A stretch of DNA of 64,000 bases from Alcanivorax sp. Lineage in GTDB: Bacteria > Pseudomonadota > Gammaproteobacteria > Pseudomonadales > Alcanivoracaceae. The stretch covers positions 102,981 through 166,980 of the forward strand of contig JAKUPL010000011.1 of NCBI GenBank assembly GCA_022449455.1, in the 5' to 3' direction. Shown here piece by piece: positions 1 through 8,336 of the stretch. Each line of letters begins with the position of its first letter. Position 1 is the stretch's first letter. Position numbers and translations under genes: made by a program. The notes beneath the pieces were generated by a model that was given only the letters and a program-made list of their open reading frames with translations, was not told the origin of the DNA and did no database searches.

Positions 1-614
1 TGATCGGCGGCAGCCTCTACGAGCCGGACGAAGAAAACCCGATGCTCGGCTTCCGTGGCGCCAGCCGTTACATCAGCGAGAACTTCCGCGACTGCTTCGA
101 GCTGGAATGCCGGGCGCTCAAGAAAGTGCGCGATGAAATGGCCTTCACCAACGTGGAGATCATGGTGCCCTTCGTGCGCACCACCGGTGAAGCGGAGCAG
201 GTCATCGATTTGCTGGCCAAGAACGGCCTGAAGCGCGGCGAGAACGGCCTGCGCGTGATCATGATGTGCGAGCTGCCCACCAACGCGCTGCTGGCGGACG
301 AGTTCCTCAAGCACTTCGACGGCTTCTCCATCGGCTCCAACGACCTGACCCAGCTGACCCTGGGCCTGGATCGGGATTCCGGCATCATCAGCCATCTGTT
401 CGATGAGCGGGACCCGGCGGTGAAGGCGCTGCTGAAGATGGCCATCGACGCCTGCAACGCCCGCAAGAAGTACGTGGGCATCTGCGGCCAGGGGCCGTCC
501 GACCACCCGGATCTGGCCAAGTGGCTGATGGAGCAGGGCATTGATTCCGTGTCCCTGAATCCGGATTCGGTGCTCGGGACCTGGTTCTACCTGGCCGAGA
601 AGCACGGTCACTGA
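1..614 (+). CDS. ppsA: Phosphoenolpyruvate synthase, C-terminal part
   Basis: PEP synthase converts pyruvate and ATP to PEP, AMP and phosphate at the entry of gluconeogenesis. Only the last ~203 codons are present; the reading frame enters at base 3 and the 5' part lies outside the window. The fragment is the PEP/pyruvate-binding TIM-barrel domain. It shows the family blocks [12 protein letters not shown] near its start, [15 protein letters not shown] in the middle, and [20 protein letters not shown] near the end, the Cys of which is the catalytic acid/base in this enzyme family. Identity is clear from the near-continuous match to remembered PpsA sequences. A strong terminator follows directly. 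Confidence 0.95.
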   Translation, partial: IGGSLYEPDEENPMLGFRGASRYISENFRDCFELECRALKKVRDEMAFTNVEIMVPFVRTTGEAEQVIDLLAKNGLKRGENGLRVIMMCELPTNALLADEFLKHFDGFSIGSNDLTQLTLGLDRDSGIISHLFDERDPAVKALLKMAIDACNARKKYVGICGQGPSDHPDLAKWLMEQGIDSVSLNPDSVLGTWFYLAEKHGH

Positions 615-616
615 GT

Positions 617-647
617 AAAAAAAGCCCGGCTTTCGCCGGGCTTTTTT
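617..647 (+). terminator. Intrinsic terminator after ppsA
   Basis: A 9-bp perfect stem (AAGCCCGGC at 622-630 pairing with GCCGGGCTT at 635-643) with a TTTC loop is followed by a T-run and preceded by an A-run. It begins 3 bases after the ppsA stop codon and would also work in reverse. Confidence 0.93.
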
Positions 648-656
648 GTCAGCGCC

Positions 657-974
657 ATGTTCCATCGTCTGATCCGCACCCTCGACCTCTACGACGGCCT
701 GCGCCTGCCGGTGACCATCGGCCGCCACGAGCTGCTGCTGGTCCACGAGGAAGGGGAAACCTGGCTGGTGCAGCGGCGCTGCCCACATGGGGACTTCCCC
801 CTGGAGCGCGGCACGGTGCGCGATGGAATACTGCGTTGCCCCGGCCACGGCCTGACCTTCTCACTGCGCGATGGGCGCAGCCCGGACAATCCGGCGTTCC
901 GCCTGCGGCACTATCCTTTGCAATTTGACGGCCCCTGGCTGGGCGTGTCCCTGGACCCCGCCGGCGGGCACTGA
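657..974 (+). CDS. Rieske [2Fe-2S] domain protein
   Basis: A 105-aa single-domain Rieske protein. The cluster ligands are visible as C42-x-H44 and C61-x2-H64 (CPHGDF and CPGHGL), separated by 16 residues as expected. There is no signal peptide or membrane segment, so it is probably a cytoplasmic ferredoxin-like electron carrier or the small subunit of an oxygenase/nitrite-reductase-type enzyme; no catalytic partner is adjacent. It starts 9 bases after the T-run of the ppsA terminator, and the gene downstream is convergent. Its specific role cannot be read from the sequence. Confidence 0.85.
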   Translation: MFHRLIRTLDLYDGLRLPVTIGRHELLLVHEEGETWLVQRRCPHGDFPLERGTVRDGILRCPGHGLTFSLRDGRSPDNPAFRLRHYPLQFDGPWLGVSLDPAGGH

Positions 975-995
975 CCGCGACCGGGCGGGCCCGGA

Positions 996-1643
996 TCAGC
1001 GGCTGGCGACCGCCTCCGGCGCCGCCATCTCCAGCTGGTAGCGCAAGCGCAGTTCCTTCACCTTCTGAACGTAGGCCCGGGTCTCCGGGAACGGCGGAAT
1101 GCCGCCGTAACGGCGCACATTGCCCTCGCCGGCGTTGTAGGCGGCCAGTACCTGGTCCAGGGAAGTGAAACGGTCCTGCAGATAGGCCAGGAAGCGGGTG
1201 CCGCCCCGGATGTTGTCGGCGGCGTCGAAGGGGTTGGTCACGTCCAGATAATCGGCGGTGCCCGGCATCAGCTGCATCAGCCCCTGGGCGCCGACCCGGG
1301 ATACCGCGTAGCGGTCGAACAGCGACTCCGCGTGAATCACCGCCTTGACCAGGGCCGGTTCCACCTCGAACTGTCCGGCGTTGGCCAGGATCAGGGTGTC
1401 GTAGCGGTTGCGCTGGAACTCGGACAGCGGCTGGGGCCGATAGCTCCAGCCCTTGCGCACCGACAGCAGGGTATAACTGGCCGAAACCCGGTCCTGGGGC
1501 TGGTCGGTGTACAGGATTTCCCCGTTCGCCCCCCGGTATTTGTAGATATTGTCGGCCCCCACGTGCGCGGACAGCCCCAGTGCCAGCCCGGCCAGCAGCA
1601 GTCCCCGCACCGGGCCGATCACCCCCGTGATCGTCATTATCAT
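996..1643 (-). CDS. Secreted lytic transglycosylase with DUF4124-like N-terminus
   Basis: A 215-aa peptidoglycan lytic transglycosylase (SLT family) that cleaves glycan strands in the periplasm. A hydrophobic N-terminal signal segment (about residues 10-30) is followed by a short DUF4124-type block (NIYKYRGANGEILYTDQP). The goose-lysozyme-like catalytic domain follows: the catalytic Glu sits in VIHAESLFDRYAVS, then GLMQLMPGTA, and AAYNAGEGNV near the C-terminus. It is transcribed away from the glutamate-synthase-like gene; the ~195-bp gap between the two presumably holds both promoters. An alternative start two codons downstream is possible. Confidence 0.9.
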   Translation of the reverse strand: MIMTITGVIGPVRGLLLAGLALGLSAHVGADNIYKYRGANGEILYTDQPQDRVSASYTLLSVRKGWSYRPQPLSEFQRNRYDTLILANAGQFEVEPALVKAVIHAESLFDRYAVSRVGAQGLMQLMPGTADYLDVTNPFDAADNIRGGTRFLAYLQDRFTSLDQVLAAYNAGEGNVRRYGGIPPFPETRAYVQKVKELRLRYQLEMAAPEAVASR

Positions 1644-1837
1644 TGTCCAGCCCGATTCCGAACCGTCTTGATACCACAGTCACCGGGGTGGGGCTAGGTG
1701 TCTCGTATCAGTTAGCGCGACCGGGTCTCAGTGTTTCGGGTGAGCAGGTTTTACGTTCCCGGCGGTCGCTCTTCACCCGCCGCTGCCGTCGCGGCGCCGT
1801 TAAAGTGGTAGCATGCCCTCAGGATAAAGGAGGACGC

Positions 1838-3403
1838 ATGCTGTCGGATCGGTTGCACGCCTGGGTGGTGAATCTGGCCACCTGGTTGGCGTTCGGGTTA
1901 TTGTTGATGCTGTTGGTGCTGTCGGTGACCGCCGCGGTGCTGTGGATCCAGGATCGCTACCTGCAGAAGTCTCACGCCATCCGCCGCAACTACCCCCTGA
2001 TCGGTCGGTTCCGCTACTTCTTCGAGCACCTGGGTGAGTTCTTCCGTCAGTACTTTTTCGCCATGGACCGGGAAGAGCTGCCGTTCAACCGGGCCCAGCG
2101 CAGCTGGGTGTATCGCGCCGCCAAGGACCTGAGCAACACGGTGGCGTTCGGTACCACCAAGCAGAACGCGCCGGGCCGGGTGATCTTTCTCAACACGCCG
2201 TATCCGACCCTGGAAAAGGACGCCGCCAAAACCTTGCCGTTGATGATCGGGCCCCATGCCCGGCAACCCTATGTGGCGCGCAGCTTCCACAATATTTCCG
2301 GGATGAGCTTCGGGGCGCTGTCGCGACCGGCGGTGCGCGCGCTGTCCCGGGGCGCCGGCCACGCCGGTTGCTGGCTGAACACCGGCGAAGGCGGCCTCAC
2401 CGAAATGCATCTGGAAGGCGGCGGCGACGTGGTGTTCCAGATCGGCACCGCCTATTACGGGGTGCGCGACGCCGACGGTAATCTCAGCGACGACCGGCTG
2501 GCGGAACTGGCGGCGCTGCCCCAGGTGAAGATGTTCGAGATCAAGCTCAGCCAGGGCGCCAAACCGGGCAAGGGCGGCATTCTGCCCGCCGAGAAGGTGA
2601 CGCCGGAAATCGCCCGTATTCGCGGCATTCCGGTGGGCCAGCCGTCGGTGAGCCCCAACGGCCAGCCCGGCGTGCGCGGCGCCGAAGACCTGCTGGACCT
2701 GATCGCGCGGGTGCGCGAGGTCACCGGCAAACCCACCGGCATCAAGACCGTGATCGGTTCCTGGCAGTGGCTGGAGGACCTGTTCGTGGCGATCCACGAG
2801 CGCGGCCTGGACAGCGCCCCGGACTTCATCACCGTGGACAGCGGCGAAGGCGGCACCGGCGCCGCGCCCATGTCGCTGATGGACGACGTGGGCCTGAATC
2901 TGGCCGAATCGCTGCCGCTGGTGGTGGACCTGCGCGACGGCTTCGGCCTGCAGGAGCGCATCCGGGTGATCGCCTCCGGCAAGCTGATCACCCCGTCCAT
3001 GGTGGCCTGGGCCATCGCCATGGGCGCCGATTTCTGCGTGTCCGCCCGGGGCTATATGTTCGCGCTGGGCTGCATCCAGGCGATGCAGTGCAACCGCAAC
3101 ACCTGTCCCACCGGCGTCACCACCCACAACCCGCGCCTGCAGCGCGGGCTGGTGCCCGCCGAAAAGGGCCGGCGGGTGGCGCATTTCCACGCCAACCTGG
3201 TCAAGGAAGTGGAAACCATCGCCCACGCCTGCGGGGTGGGGGAGCCGCGCCAGCTGCGCCGCCATCACGCGCGCATGGTCAACGCCAACGGCGATTCGTT
3301 GCCGCTGGAAGAACTGTGGCCGCCGATCGAACCGGGGTTGTATCTGCGCCAGGGGCGGCCCAGCCTGCACGCGCCGCTGGCCCGCTTCCGGGTGGGCGCC
3401 TGA
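1838..3403 (+). CDS. FMN-binding glutamate synthase family protein, membrane-anchored
   Basis: A 521-aa protein resembling the FMN/central domain of glutamate synthase without the glutaminase domain. The ATG at 1838 is chosen because AAAGGAGG lies 4-5 bases upstream; the frame is open further upstream, but the added residues have no family character. Residues ~12-34 form one transmembrane segment. Then come GltB-like blocks: NISGMSFGALS, NTGEGGL, GAKPGKGG, VDSGEGGTGAAP, and the Cys-rich stretch with CNRNTCPTGVTT, which in GltS family members contributes Fe-S ligands. Members of this family are common next to redox genes, but their substrate is not established. It probably forms an operon with gor (30-bp gap). 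Confidence 0.88.
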   Translation: MLSDRLHAWVVNLATWLAFGLLLMLLVLSVTAAVLWIQDRYLQKSHAIRRNYPLIGRFRYFFEHLGEFFRQYFFAMDREELPFNRAQRSWVYRAAKDLSNTVAFGTTKQNAPGRVIFLNTPYPTLEKDAAKTLPLMIGPHARQPYVARSFHNISGMSFGALSRPAVRALSRGAGHAGCWLNTGEGGLTEMHLEGGGDVVFQIGTAYYGVRDADGNLSDDRLAELAALPQVKMFEIKLSQGAKPGKGGILPAEKVTPEIARIRGIPVGQPSVSPNGQPGVRGAEDLLDLIARVREVTGKPTGIKTVIGSWQWLEDLFVAIHERGLDSAPDFITVDSGEGGTGAAPMSLMDDVGLNLAESLPLVVDLRDGFGLQERIRVIASGKLITPSMVAWAIAMGADFCVSARGYMFALGCIQAMQCNRNTCPTGVTTHNPRLQRGLVPAEKGRRVAHFHANLVKEVETIAHACGVGEPRQLRRHHARMVNANGDSLPLEELWPPIEPGLYLRQGRPSLHAPLARFRVGA

Positions 3404-3433
3404 TCATAAAGAACCTGCAACGAGGAGAGTACG

Positions 3434-4822
3434 TTGGCTAACGATTTCGATCTGGTGGTAATCGGTGCCGGCTCCGGCGGTGTGCGCGCGGCGCGCATGG
3501 CCGCCGGCCACGGCGCCCGGGTGGCGATCATTGAACAGCGCTTTTTCGGTGGTACCTGCGTCAACGTGGGCTGCGTGCCGAAGAAGCTGTTCGCCTACGG
3601 CGCCGGCTTCGCCGGAGACCTGGAACTGGCCGCGGACTACGGCTACCGGCTGGGCGAGTGGCGCTTTGACTGGGCCACCCTGCGCGACAACAAAAGCCGC
3701 GAGATCGAACGGCTCAACGGCATTTACCGCCGCATCCTCGACCAGGCCGGCGTCACCATTTTCGAGGGCCACGGTTGCGTCGAGGCGCCGGGCCGGGTCA
3801 GCGTGGCCGGCGAACGCGCGCTGACCACCGACCATATTCTGGTGGCCACCGGCGGCAAACCCTTCGTGCCGGACATTCCCGGCAAGGAGCATGTGCGCAT
3901 CTCCGACGATCTGTTCTATCTGGAGGCGTTGCCGAAGACCGTGGCGGTGGTGGGCGGCGGCTACATCGCCAGCGAATTCGCGTCCATCCTCAATGGTCTG
4001 GGCGTCACCGTGCATCAGCTTTATCGCCGCGAGCTGTTCCTGCGCGGCTTTGACCATGACATTCGCGCCTTCGTCGCCGAGCACATGGCGGCCAAGGGCG
4101 TGCACCTGCACTTCAACACCGACGTGGACGCGGTGGAGGCGCGCCCGGACGGCGCACGCAGCCTGAGCCTGAAGGGCGGCGGCGAGCTGATCGTCGACGA
4201 GGTGTTCTACGCCACCGGCCGCGACGCCAACCTGGAAGGGCTGTTCGCTGAGGGCCAGGCCCCGGCGCTTGACGACAACGGCGCGCTGCGGGTGGACGAT
4301 GACTTCCAGACCTCCGTCAAAGGTGTGTATGCGTTGGGCGATGTGATCGACCGGGTGCCGCTGACCCCGGTGGCCCTGGCCGAGGGCATGTGGCTGGCGG
4401 CGCACCTGTTCGCGGAGCAGAAACCGGCGGGGCCGCTGGACTATCGGAATATTCCCACCGCCGTGTTCTGCGCGCCCAATATCGGCACCGTGGGGCTCAC
4501 CGAGGAAGAAGCCCTGGAACGCTTCGGCACCTTGCGCGTTTACCGCTCCAGCTTCCGGCCGATGCGCTACTCCCTGGGTGACATTCAGGAAAGAACTCTG
4601 ATCAAGCTGATCGTCGACGACGCCAGCGACCGGGTGGTGGGCCTGCACATGGCCGGCGAGGAAGCGGCGGAGATCACCCAGGGGTTCGCGGTGGCGATCC
4701 GCATGGGGGCCACCAAGGCGGACTTCGATGCCACCATCGGCATCCACCCCACCGCCGCCGAGGAAGTGGTGACCCTGCGCCAGGCGGAAGTCGTGCTGTC
4801 GGACACCCAGTCCGGCGAATAG
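3434..4822 (+). CDS. gor: Glutathione-disulfide reductase
   Basis: A 462-aa class-I pyridine-nucleotide disulfide oxidoreductase that reduces GSSG with NADPH in the cytoplasm. Seen: the FAD-binding GAGSGG at residues 11-16; the redox-active CVNVGC (C42/C47); a second nucleotide fold at GGGYIASE, followed by an Arg-rich segment (YRREL) that favours NADPH; and the C-terminal HPTAAEE (His ~438) catalytic pair. The length is typical for bacterial Gor. The start is TTG at 3434, supported by GAGGAG about 6 bases upstream; no in-frame ATG gives a complete N-terminal FAD motif. It lies 30 bp after the FMN protein on the same strand and converges with the P450 (3 bp between stops). Confidence 0.95.
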   Translation: MANDFDLVVIGAGSGGVRAARMAAGHGARVAIIEQRFFGGTCVNVGCVPKKLFAYGAGFAGDLELAADYGYRLGEWRFDWATLRDNKSREIERLNGIYRRILDQAGVTIFEGHGCVEAPGRVSVAGERALTTDHILVATGGKPFVPDIPGKEHVRISDDLFYLEALPKTVAVVGGGYIASEFASILNGLGVTVHQLYRRELFLRGFDHDIRAFVAEHMAAKGVHLHFNTDVDAVEARPDGARSLSLKGGGELIVDEVFYATGRDANLEGLFAEGQAPALDDNGALRVDDDFQTSVKGVYALGDVIDRVPLTPVALAEGMWLAAHLFAEQKPAGPLDYRNIPTAVFCAPNIGTVGLTEEEALERFGTLRVYRSSFRPMRYSLGDIQERTLIKLIVDDASDRVVGLHMAGEEAAEITQGFAVAIRMGATKADFDATIGIHPTAAEEVVTLRQAEVVLSDTQSGE

Positions 4823-4825
4823 CCG

Positions 4826-6169
4826 CTACAGCGGTGTCAGCGTCACCGGCAGGCCATCCTTCGGCACCGGCAGACTGGTGGTGTCCACCGGCATTTCGTA
4901 GCCGGCGGGCACCGACCACCGCCAGCGCAGCAGAATTTGATGCAGGATCGCCTTCACCTGCATGTCCGCGAAATGCAGGCCGATGCACTTGTGCGCGCCG
5001 CCGCCGAACGGTACCCAGGCGTACGGGTGCACCTTGTCTTCCCGGCGCTGATCACTGAAGCGTTCCGGGTCGAAACGCTCCGGGGCCGGCCAGTACTCTT
5101 CCATGTAATGGGTGAAGTAGGGCACCACGGTGAGGAAGGTGCCGCTGGGAATGTAGTAGCCCTGGTACTCCACGTCGCGCACCGTGCGGCGCGGCAGCGA
5201 CGGCACCGGCGCGCACAGGCGCAGTGCTTCCTTCATCGCCAGGGTGATGCCGCCCAGCGCTTCCAGATCCTCGAAATCCAGCCGCTCCTTGTTAACAGCC
5301 CGGCTCTCCTCACGCAGACGCTCCTGCCACTCCGGGTGGCGCGCCAGCTGATAGAACAGGTTGGAGAGGGTGATGGTGGTGGTGTCATGGGCCGCCATCA
5401 TCAGGAAGATCATGTGATTGACCACGTCCTCGTCGGAAAAGCGCTCGCCGTCCTCGGTGGTGGCGTGGCAGAGCGCGCTGAACAGGTCGCTGCCGTGGCT
5501 CGCCCGCCGGGCCGGAATCGCGTCCCGAAAGAATGCCTCCAGCACGCGGCGACCGCGCAGGCCGCGTGACCAGCGCAGGCCGGGCACCGGAAAGCGAAGC
5601 AGGGCGGTGCCGGCCCGCACGGTGTCGACGAAGGCCCGGTTAATGCGTTCGGCGCGGGGCCCCAGTTCGCTGCCCATGAACACGTCCGTGGCCAGGTCCA
5701 GGGTCAGCTGCTTGACCCGGGGCAGCACCTGGATCGGTCCGTCCGGCCAGGTGGCCAGGCCGTCCTCGATGCGCGGCCCCATGCGTTCCAGATAGCCCTG
5801 CAGCGCCGGTTTGGTGAACGCCTGCTGCATGATGCGCCGGTGCCAGCGGTGCTCCTCGAAATCCAGCAGCATGATGCCGCGATGGAAGAAGGGGCCGATA
5901 AAGAAGTCCCAACCGCCATGATTGGAGAACAGGTTGTCACGGTTGAGCAGCACGAACTGGTTGGCGTCCGGCCCGAGCATCTGCACCATGCGCAGCCCGA
6001 ACAGGGAGGTCCAGGACACCGGTCCGTAGCGGTCGTAGCGTCCACGCATCATGCCGATGGGGTCGCGCATGCTGCTCAGCGTATTGCCGATCAGCGGCCA
6101 GCCCGGATCGCCGGGTACCGGTTTGAGAGGGCTGCCCGAGGGCACCCGGGCGAGGGGAACCACGCTCAT
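4826..6169 (-). CDS. Cytochrome P450
   Basis: A 447-aa soluble bacterial P450 monooxygenase. The haem ligand is Cys ~395 in FGGGAHKCIGLHFA; the I-helix oxygen-activation motif is AAHDTTTIT; the ExxR salt bridge is in KEALRL. The start at 6169 gives MSVVPLARVP and has GGAG a few bases upstream; a further 23 open codons upstream lack a ribosome-binding site. There is no N-terminal membrane anchor. No ferredoxin or ferredoxin reductase is adjacent, so redox partners must be encoded elsewhere. The substrate is unknown; fatty-acid, alkane or terpenoid hydroxylation are guesses from P450s in related bacteria. Confidence 0.93.
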   Translation of the reverse strand: MSVVPLARVPSGSPLKPVPGDPGWPLIGNTLSSMRDPIGMMRGRYDRYGPVSWTSLFGLRMVQMLGPDANQFVLLNRDNLFSNHGGWDFFIGPFFHRGIMLLDFEEHRWHRRIMQQAFTKPALQGYLERMGPRIEDGLATWPDGPIQVLPRVKQLTLDLATDVFMGSELGPRAERINRAFVDTVRAGTALLRFPVPGLRWSRGLRGRRVLEAFFRDAIPARRASHGSDLFSALCHATTEDGERFSDEDVVNHMIFLMMAAHDTTTITLSNLFYQLARHPEWQERLREESRAVNKERLDFEDLEALGGITLAMKEALRLCAPVPSLPRRTVRDVEYQGYYIPSGTFLTVVPYFTHYMEEYWPAPERFDPERFSDQRREDKVHPYAWVPFGGGAHKCIGLHFADMQVKAILHQILLRWRWSVPAGYEMPVDTTSLPVPKDGLPVTLTPL

Positions 6170-6505
6170 CGAATCGCTCCATGAAAACGTAAACATCGTG
6201 TATATCGGCATGGTGAACCGGGCGCGGGCGGGCCACAAGAGGGGGTAGATGACTTTCCGTTGTGCATTTACCGGCCGGTTTTCGCGGCGCTGGCCACGGA
6301 ACGATCAATCCGCGCCCAGGGCCCGTGGTCCGGCGCGGGGAGACGATCTTCAACGATTTGTTCACGCGGTTATCCACAGTTTCTGTGGACTATCCCGGCC
6401 CGGGTCGGCGCTTGCGACATCGCCGGCCGGCGCGGCGCCGCGGCCTGTGAGCAGGGCGGACCGGTGTGTATGATTGAGGCCGGTTCCCGATACGGAGAAG
6501 AGTGC
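6170..6505. promoter_or_regulatory. Divergent intergenic region between P450 and parA
   Basis: A 336-bp gap that must hold the promoters of both the leftward P450 gene and the rightward parA gene. It contains a perfect DnaA-box-like TTATCCACA at 6370-6378, embedded in an inverted repeat (listed separately). No convincing coding sequence was seen. Confidence 0.6.
6370..6389. promoter_or_regulatory. Inverted repeat containing a consensus DnaA box
   Basis: TTATCCACA (6370-6378) matches the consensus DnaA box. It overlaps a 7-bp perfect dyad, TCCACAG (6373-6379) / CTGTGGA (6383-6389), with a TTT spacer. It sits 117 bp upstream of parA. It could be an operator or a DnaA-sensitive control site; a single box does not make a replication origin. 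Confidence 0.45.
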
Positions 6506-7288
6506 ATGCGCAGAGTGGTGTTCAATCGTAAGGGTGGCGTGGGCAAATCCAGCATCACCGTGAATCTGGCGGCGATCAGCGCCGCCGGCGGTCGCAAGAC
6601 GCTGGTGGTGGACCTGGACCCGCAGTGCAACGCCAGCCAGTATCTGCTCGGCATGCAGGCCTACGGCCACGACAGCGCCCCGACTCCCAACATCGGCACC
6701 TTTTTCTCCCAGACCCTGTCGTTCAAGCTCAAGGAAAAAGCGCCCCGGGACTACGTGCACACCACCCGTTTCGAGAACCTGTACCTACTGCCCTCCGACG
6801 CCGGCCTGGGCGAAATGGAGCACCTGCTGGAATCCAAGCACAAGATCTACAAGCTGCGCGGCCTGCTCAAGAGCCTGGGGCGGGAATTCGACGCCATCTA
6901 CGTGGACACGCCGCCGGCGTTCAACTTCTACACGCTGTCCGCGCTGATCGCCGCCGAGCGGGTGCTGATCCCGTTCGACTGCGACGCCTTCTCGCGCAAG
7001 GCCCTGTACACGCTGCTGGAAAACATCCAGGAAGTGCGCGAGGACCACAACGAGGATCTGACGCTGGAAGGCATCGTGGTCAACCAGTTCCAGCCGCGCG
7101 CGCGGCTGCCCCAGGAGCTGGTGGCCTCGCTGGAGGAGGAGGGCCTGCCGATGCTGACCAACCGGCTGTCCGCCAGCGTCGCCATGCGCGAGTCCCACGA
7201 GCTGGCCACGCCGCTGATCAACTGGAATCCGCGCCACAAGCTCACCGAGGAATACCTGGCCCTGTACCGGGAACTGGCCGCCCGCTGA
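6506..7288 (+). CDS. ParA/MinD-type ATPase (orphan)
   Basis: A 260-aa deviant Walker-A ATPase. Seen: KGGVGKSS at residues 9-16 (Walker A with signature Lys), VDLDPQCNASQYL (Walker A'), and AIYVDTPPA (Walker B). The ATG at 6506 is preceded by GGAGAAGAG, and the protein begins directly with MRRVVFNRKGGVGK, leaving no room for a DNA-binding N-terminal domain. There is no parB-like gene next to it, so it is probably a solo ParA-like cargo-positioning or cell-cycle protein rather than the main chromosome segregation pair. An intrinsic terminator follows. Confidence 0.88.
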   Translation: MRRVVFNRKGGVGKSSITVNLAAISAAGGRKTLVVDLDPQCNASQYLLGMQAYGHDSAPTPNIGTFFSQTLSFKLKEKAPRDYVHTTRFENLYLLPSDAGLGEMEHLLESKHKIYKLRGLLKSLGREFDAIYVDTPPAFNFYTLSALIAAERVLIPFDCDAFSRKALYTLLENIQEVREDHNEDLTLEGIVVNQFQPRARLPQELVASLEEEGLPMLTNRLSASVAMRESHELATPLINWNPRHKLTEEYLALYRELAAR

Positions 7289-7307
7289 AGGCGCTCGCCG
7301 GATTGGT

Positions 7308-7346
7308 AAAAGCCCGCCGCTTGTACTATCTTGCGCGGGCTTTTTC
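7308..7346 (+). terminator. Intrinsic terminator after parA
   Basis: AAAGCCCGC (7309-7317) pairs with GCGGGCTTT (7335-7343), with a 17-base loop and a T-run at the 3' side. It lies 20 bases after the parA stop. Confidence 0.85.
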
Positions 7347-7376
7347 ATGTGGGCCGGAGTGGCCAAGAGGGACCCT

Positions 7377-8069
7377 ATGCGAACACTGCTACGGAGCGCG
7401 GCGCTCGCCGTGTTGTTGCTGCCCCTGCTCGGCCAGGCCGTGGAGCGGGCCGGCCTGCTGGACCTGGAACGCCAGCTCTGGCAAATCCGCACCAACTTCC
7501 ACATGTACGGCCTGATGGACGGTGACCGGGCCTATCAAGCCGAGCTGGACGAGAAGGTGGCGGCGGTGAGCGAGACCCTGGCCGGGTGGGGCGGGGAGGG
7601 CGAGGCACCGCCCTGGCTGGCTGACCTGCGCGGCCTGTGGGAAGGGTTCGACGCCGACCCCGCGCGTGAGCCGGCGCGCTTCGACCGGGTGCCGGTGGCG
7701 ATGGCGGACCGGCTCACGGCGGTGGACGACGTGGAGGGCGGCGACTTCGACGACGTGCACGCGCTGCTGGCTCACCTGCAGGCGATTACCGCCGCCTACA
7801 CCGCCATCGTCGCGGTCAACGCCGGCCTGCCCGGCGAAGCGGAGTCCGAGGACGCCTTCCGCGCCGAGCTGGCGGCTTTCGACCAGCGTCTCGATCAGGT
7901 ACAGGCACGCCACCAAGGCGAGGCGGCCCTGGCGGCGGCGCTCAAGGAAACCCGGGTGAAGTGGCAGTTCGTGCGTGGTTCGCTGGTCAAGTTCGGCGCC
8001 GACGCGGTGCCGTTCCTAGTCTACCGCTACAGCAACCGGATCGGCGCCGAGCTGGAAGGGACGATCTAG
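7377..8069 (+). CDS. Predicted secreted protein of unknown function
   Basis: A 230-aa protein I do not recognise. The ATG at 7377 opens a clear signal peptide (MRTLLRSAALAVLLLPLLGQA). The mature part is acidic and looks mostly helical, with repeated Leu/Ala heptad-like runs. A C-terminal block (KETRVKWQFVRGSL, VPFLVYRYSNRIG) looks more conserved in character. The stop codon TAG (8067-8069) is the first three bases of the terminal inverted repeat of the 270-bp element downstream, so the original C-terminus may have been slightly different. It stands alone between the parA terminator and the element. Confidence 0.7.
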   Translation: MRTLLRSAALAVLLLPLLGQAVERAGLLDLERQLWQIRTNFHMYGLMDGDRAYQAELDEKVAAVSETLAGWGGEGEAPPWLADLRGLWEGFDADPAREPARFDRVPVAMADRLTAVDDVEGGDFDDVHALLAHLQAITAAYTAIVAVNAGLPGEAESEDAFRAELAAFDQRLDQVQARHQGEAALAAALKETRVKWQFVRGSLVKFGADAVPFLVYRYSNRIGAELEGTI

Positions 8070-8336
8070 GGCCTGTTCACACTACTTGCATCGCACCTGT
8101 TGCGGCTATAAATCCACCCATCAAGGCACGAGGAGAGAAGTTTGGTCGCTCCAAATGAACGACGAGTAACGCGGAGGGGTGGATTTATAGCCGCAACCCG
8201 AAGGGCTGGCGTCCTTTTGGCCTCCAGCGTCGTTGTCGGTCGCTTATTTGGACTGACCAAACGGCGCTCCCTCCGCCTAGCTGGAGGCCAAAATGACACC
8301 CAGCAGGCGCGATGCAAGTAGTGTGAACAGGCCCTA
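8067..8336. mobile_element. 270-bp MITE-like element with perfect 28-bp terminal inverted repeats
   Basis: Bases 8067-8094 (TAGGGCCTGTTCACACTACT...) are the exact reverse complement of 8309-8336. Inside are three more inverted pairs: 8100-8119 with 8177-8196 (20 bp, perfect), 8215-8228 with 8280-8293 (14 bp, perfect), and 8140-8156 with 8246-8262 (15 of 17). The trinucleotide ATC flanks both ends (8064-8066 and 8337-8339), a possible 3-bp target duplication. There is no coding capacity, so it would depend on a transposase elsewhere. It lies between convergent genes, and both use a TAG stop at the very end of each repeat. Strong folding suggests it may also act as a two-way terminator. Confidence 0.82.

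Noticed and set aside
3404..3433. Separate small gene between the FMN protein and gor
   Set aside because: Only 30 bases, which hold the gor ribosome-binding site.
6361..6400. Possible replication origin because of a DnaA box
   Set aside because: Only one box, no AT-rich unwinding region, no dnaA/dnaN/gidA neighbours; kept only as a possible regulatory site.
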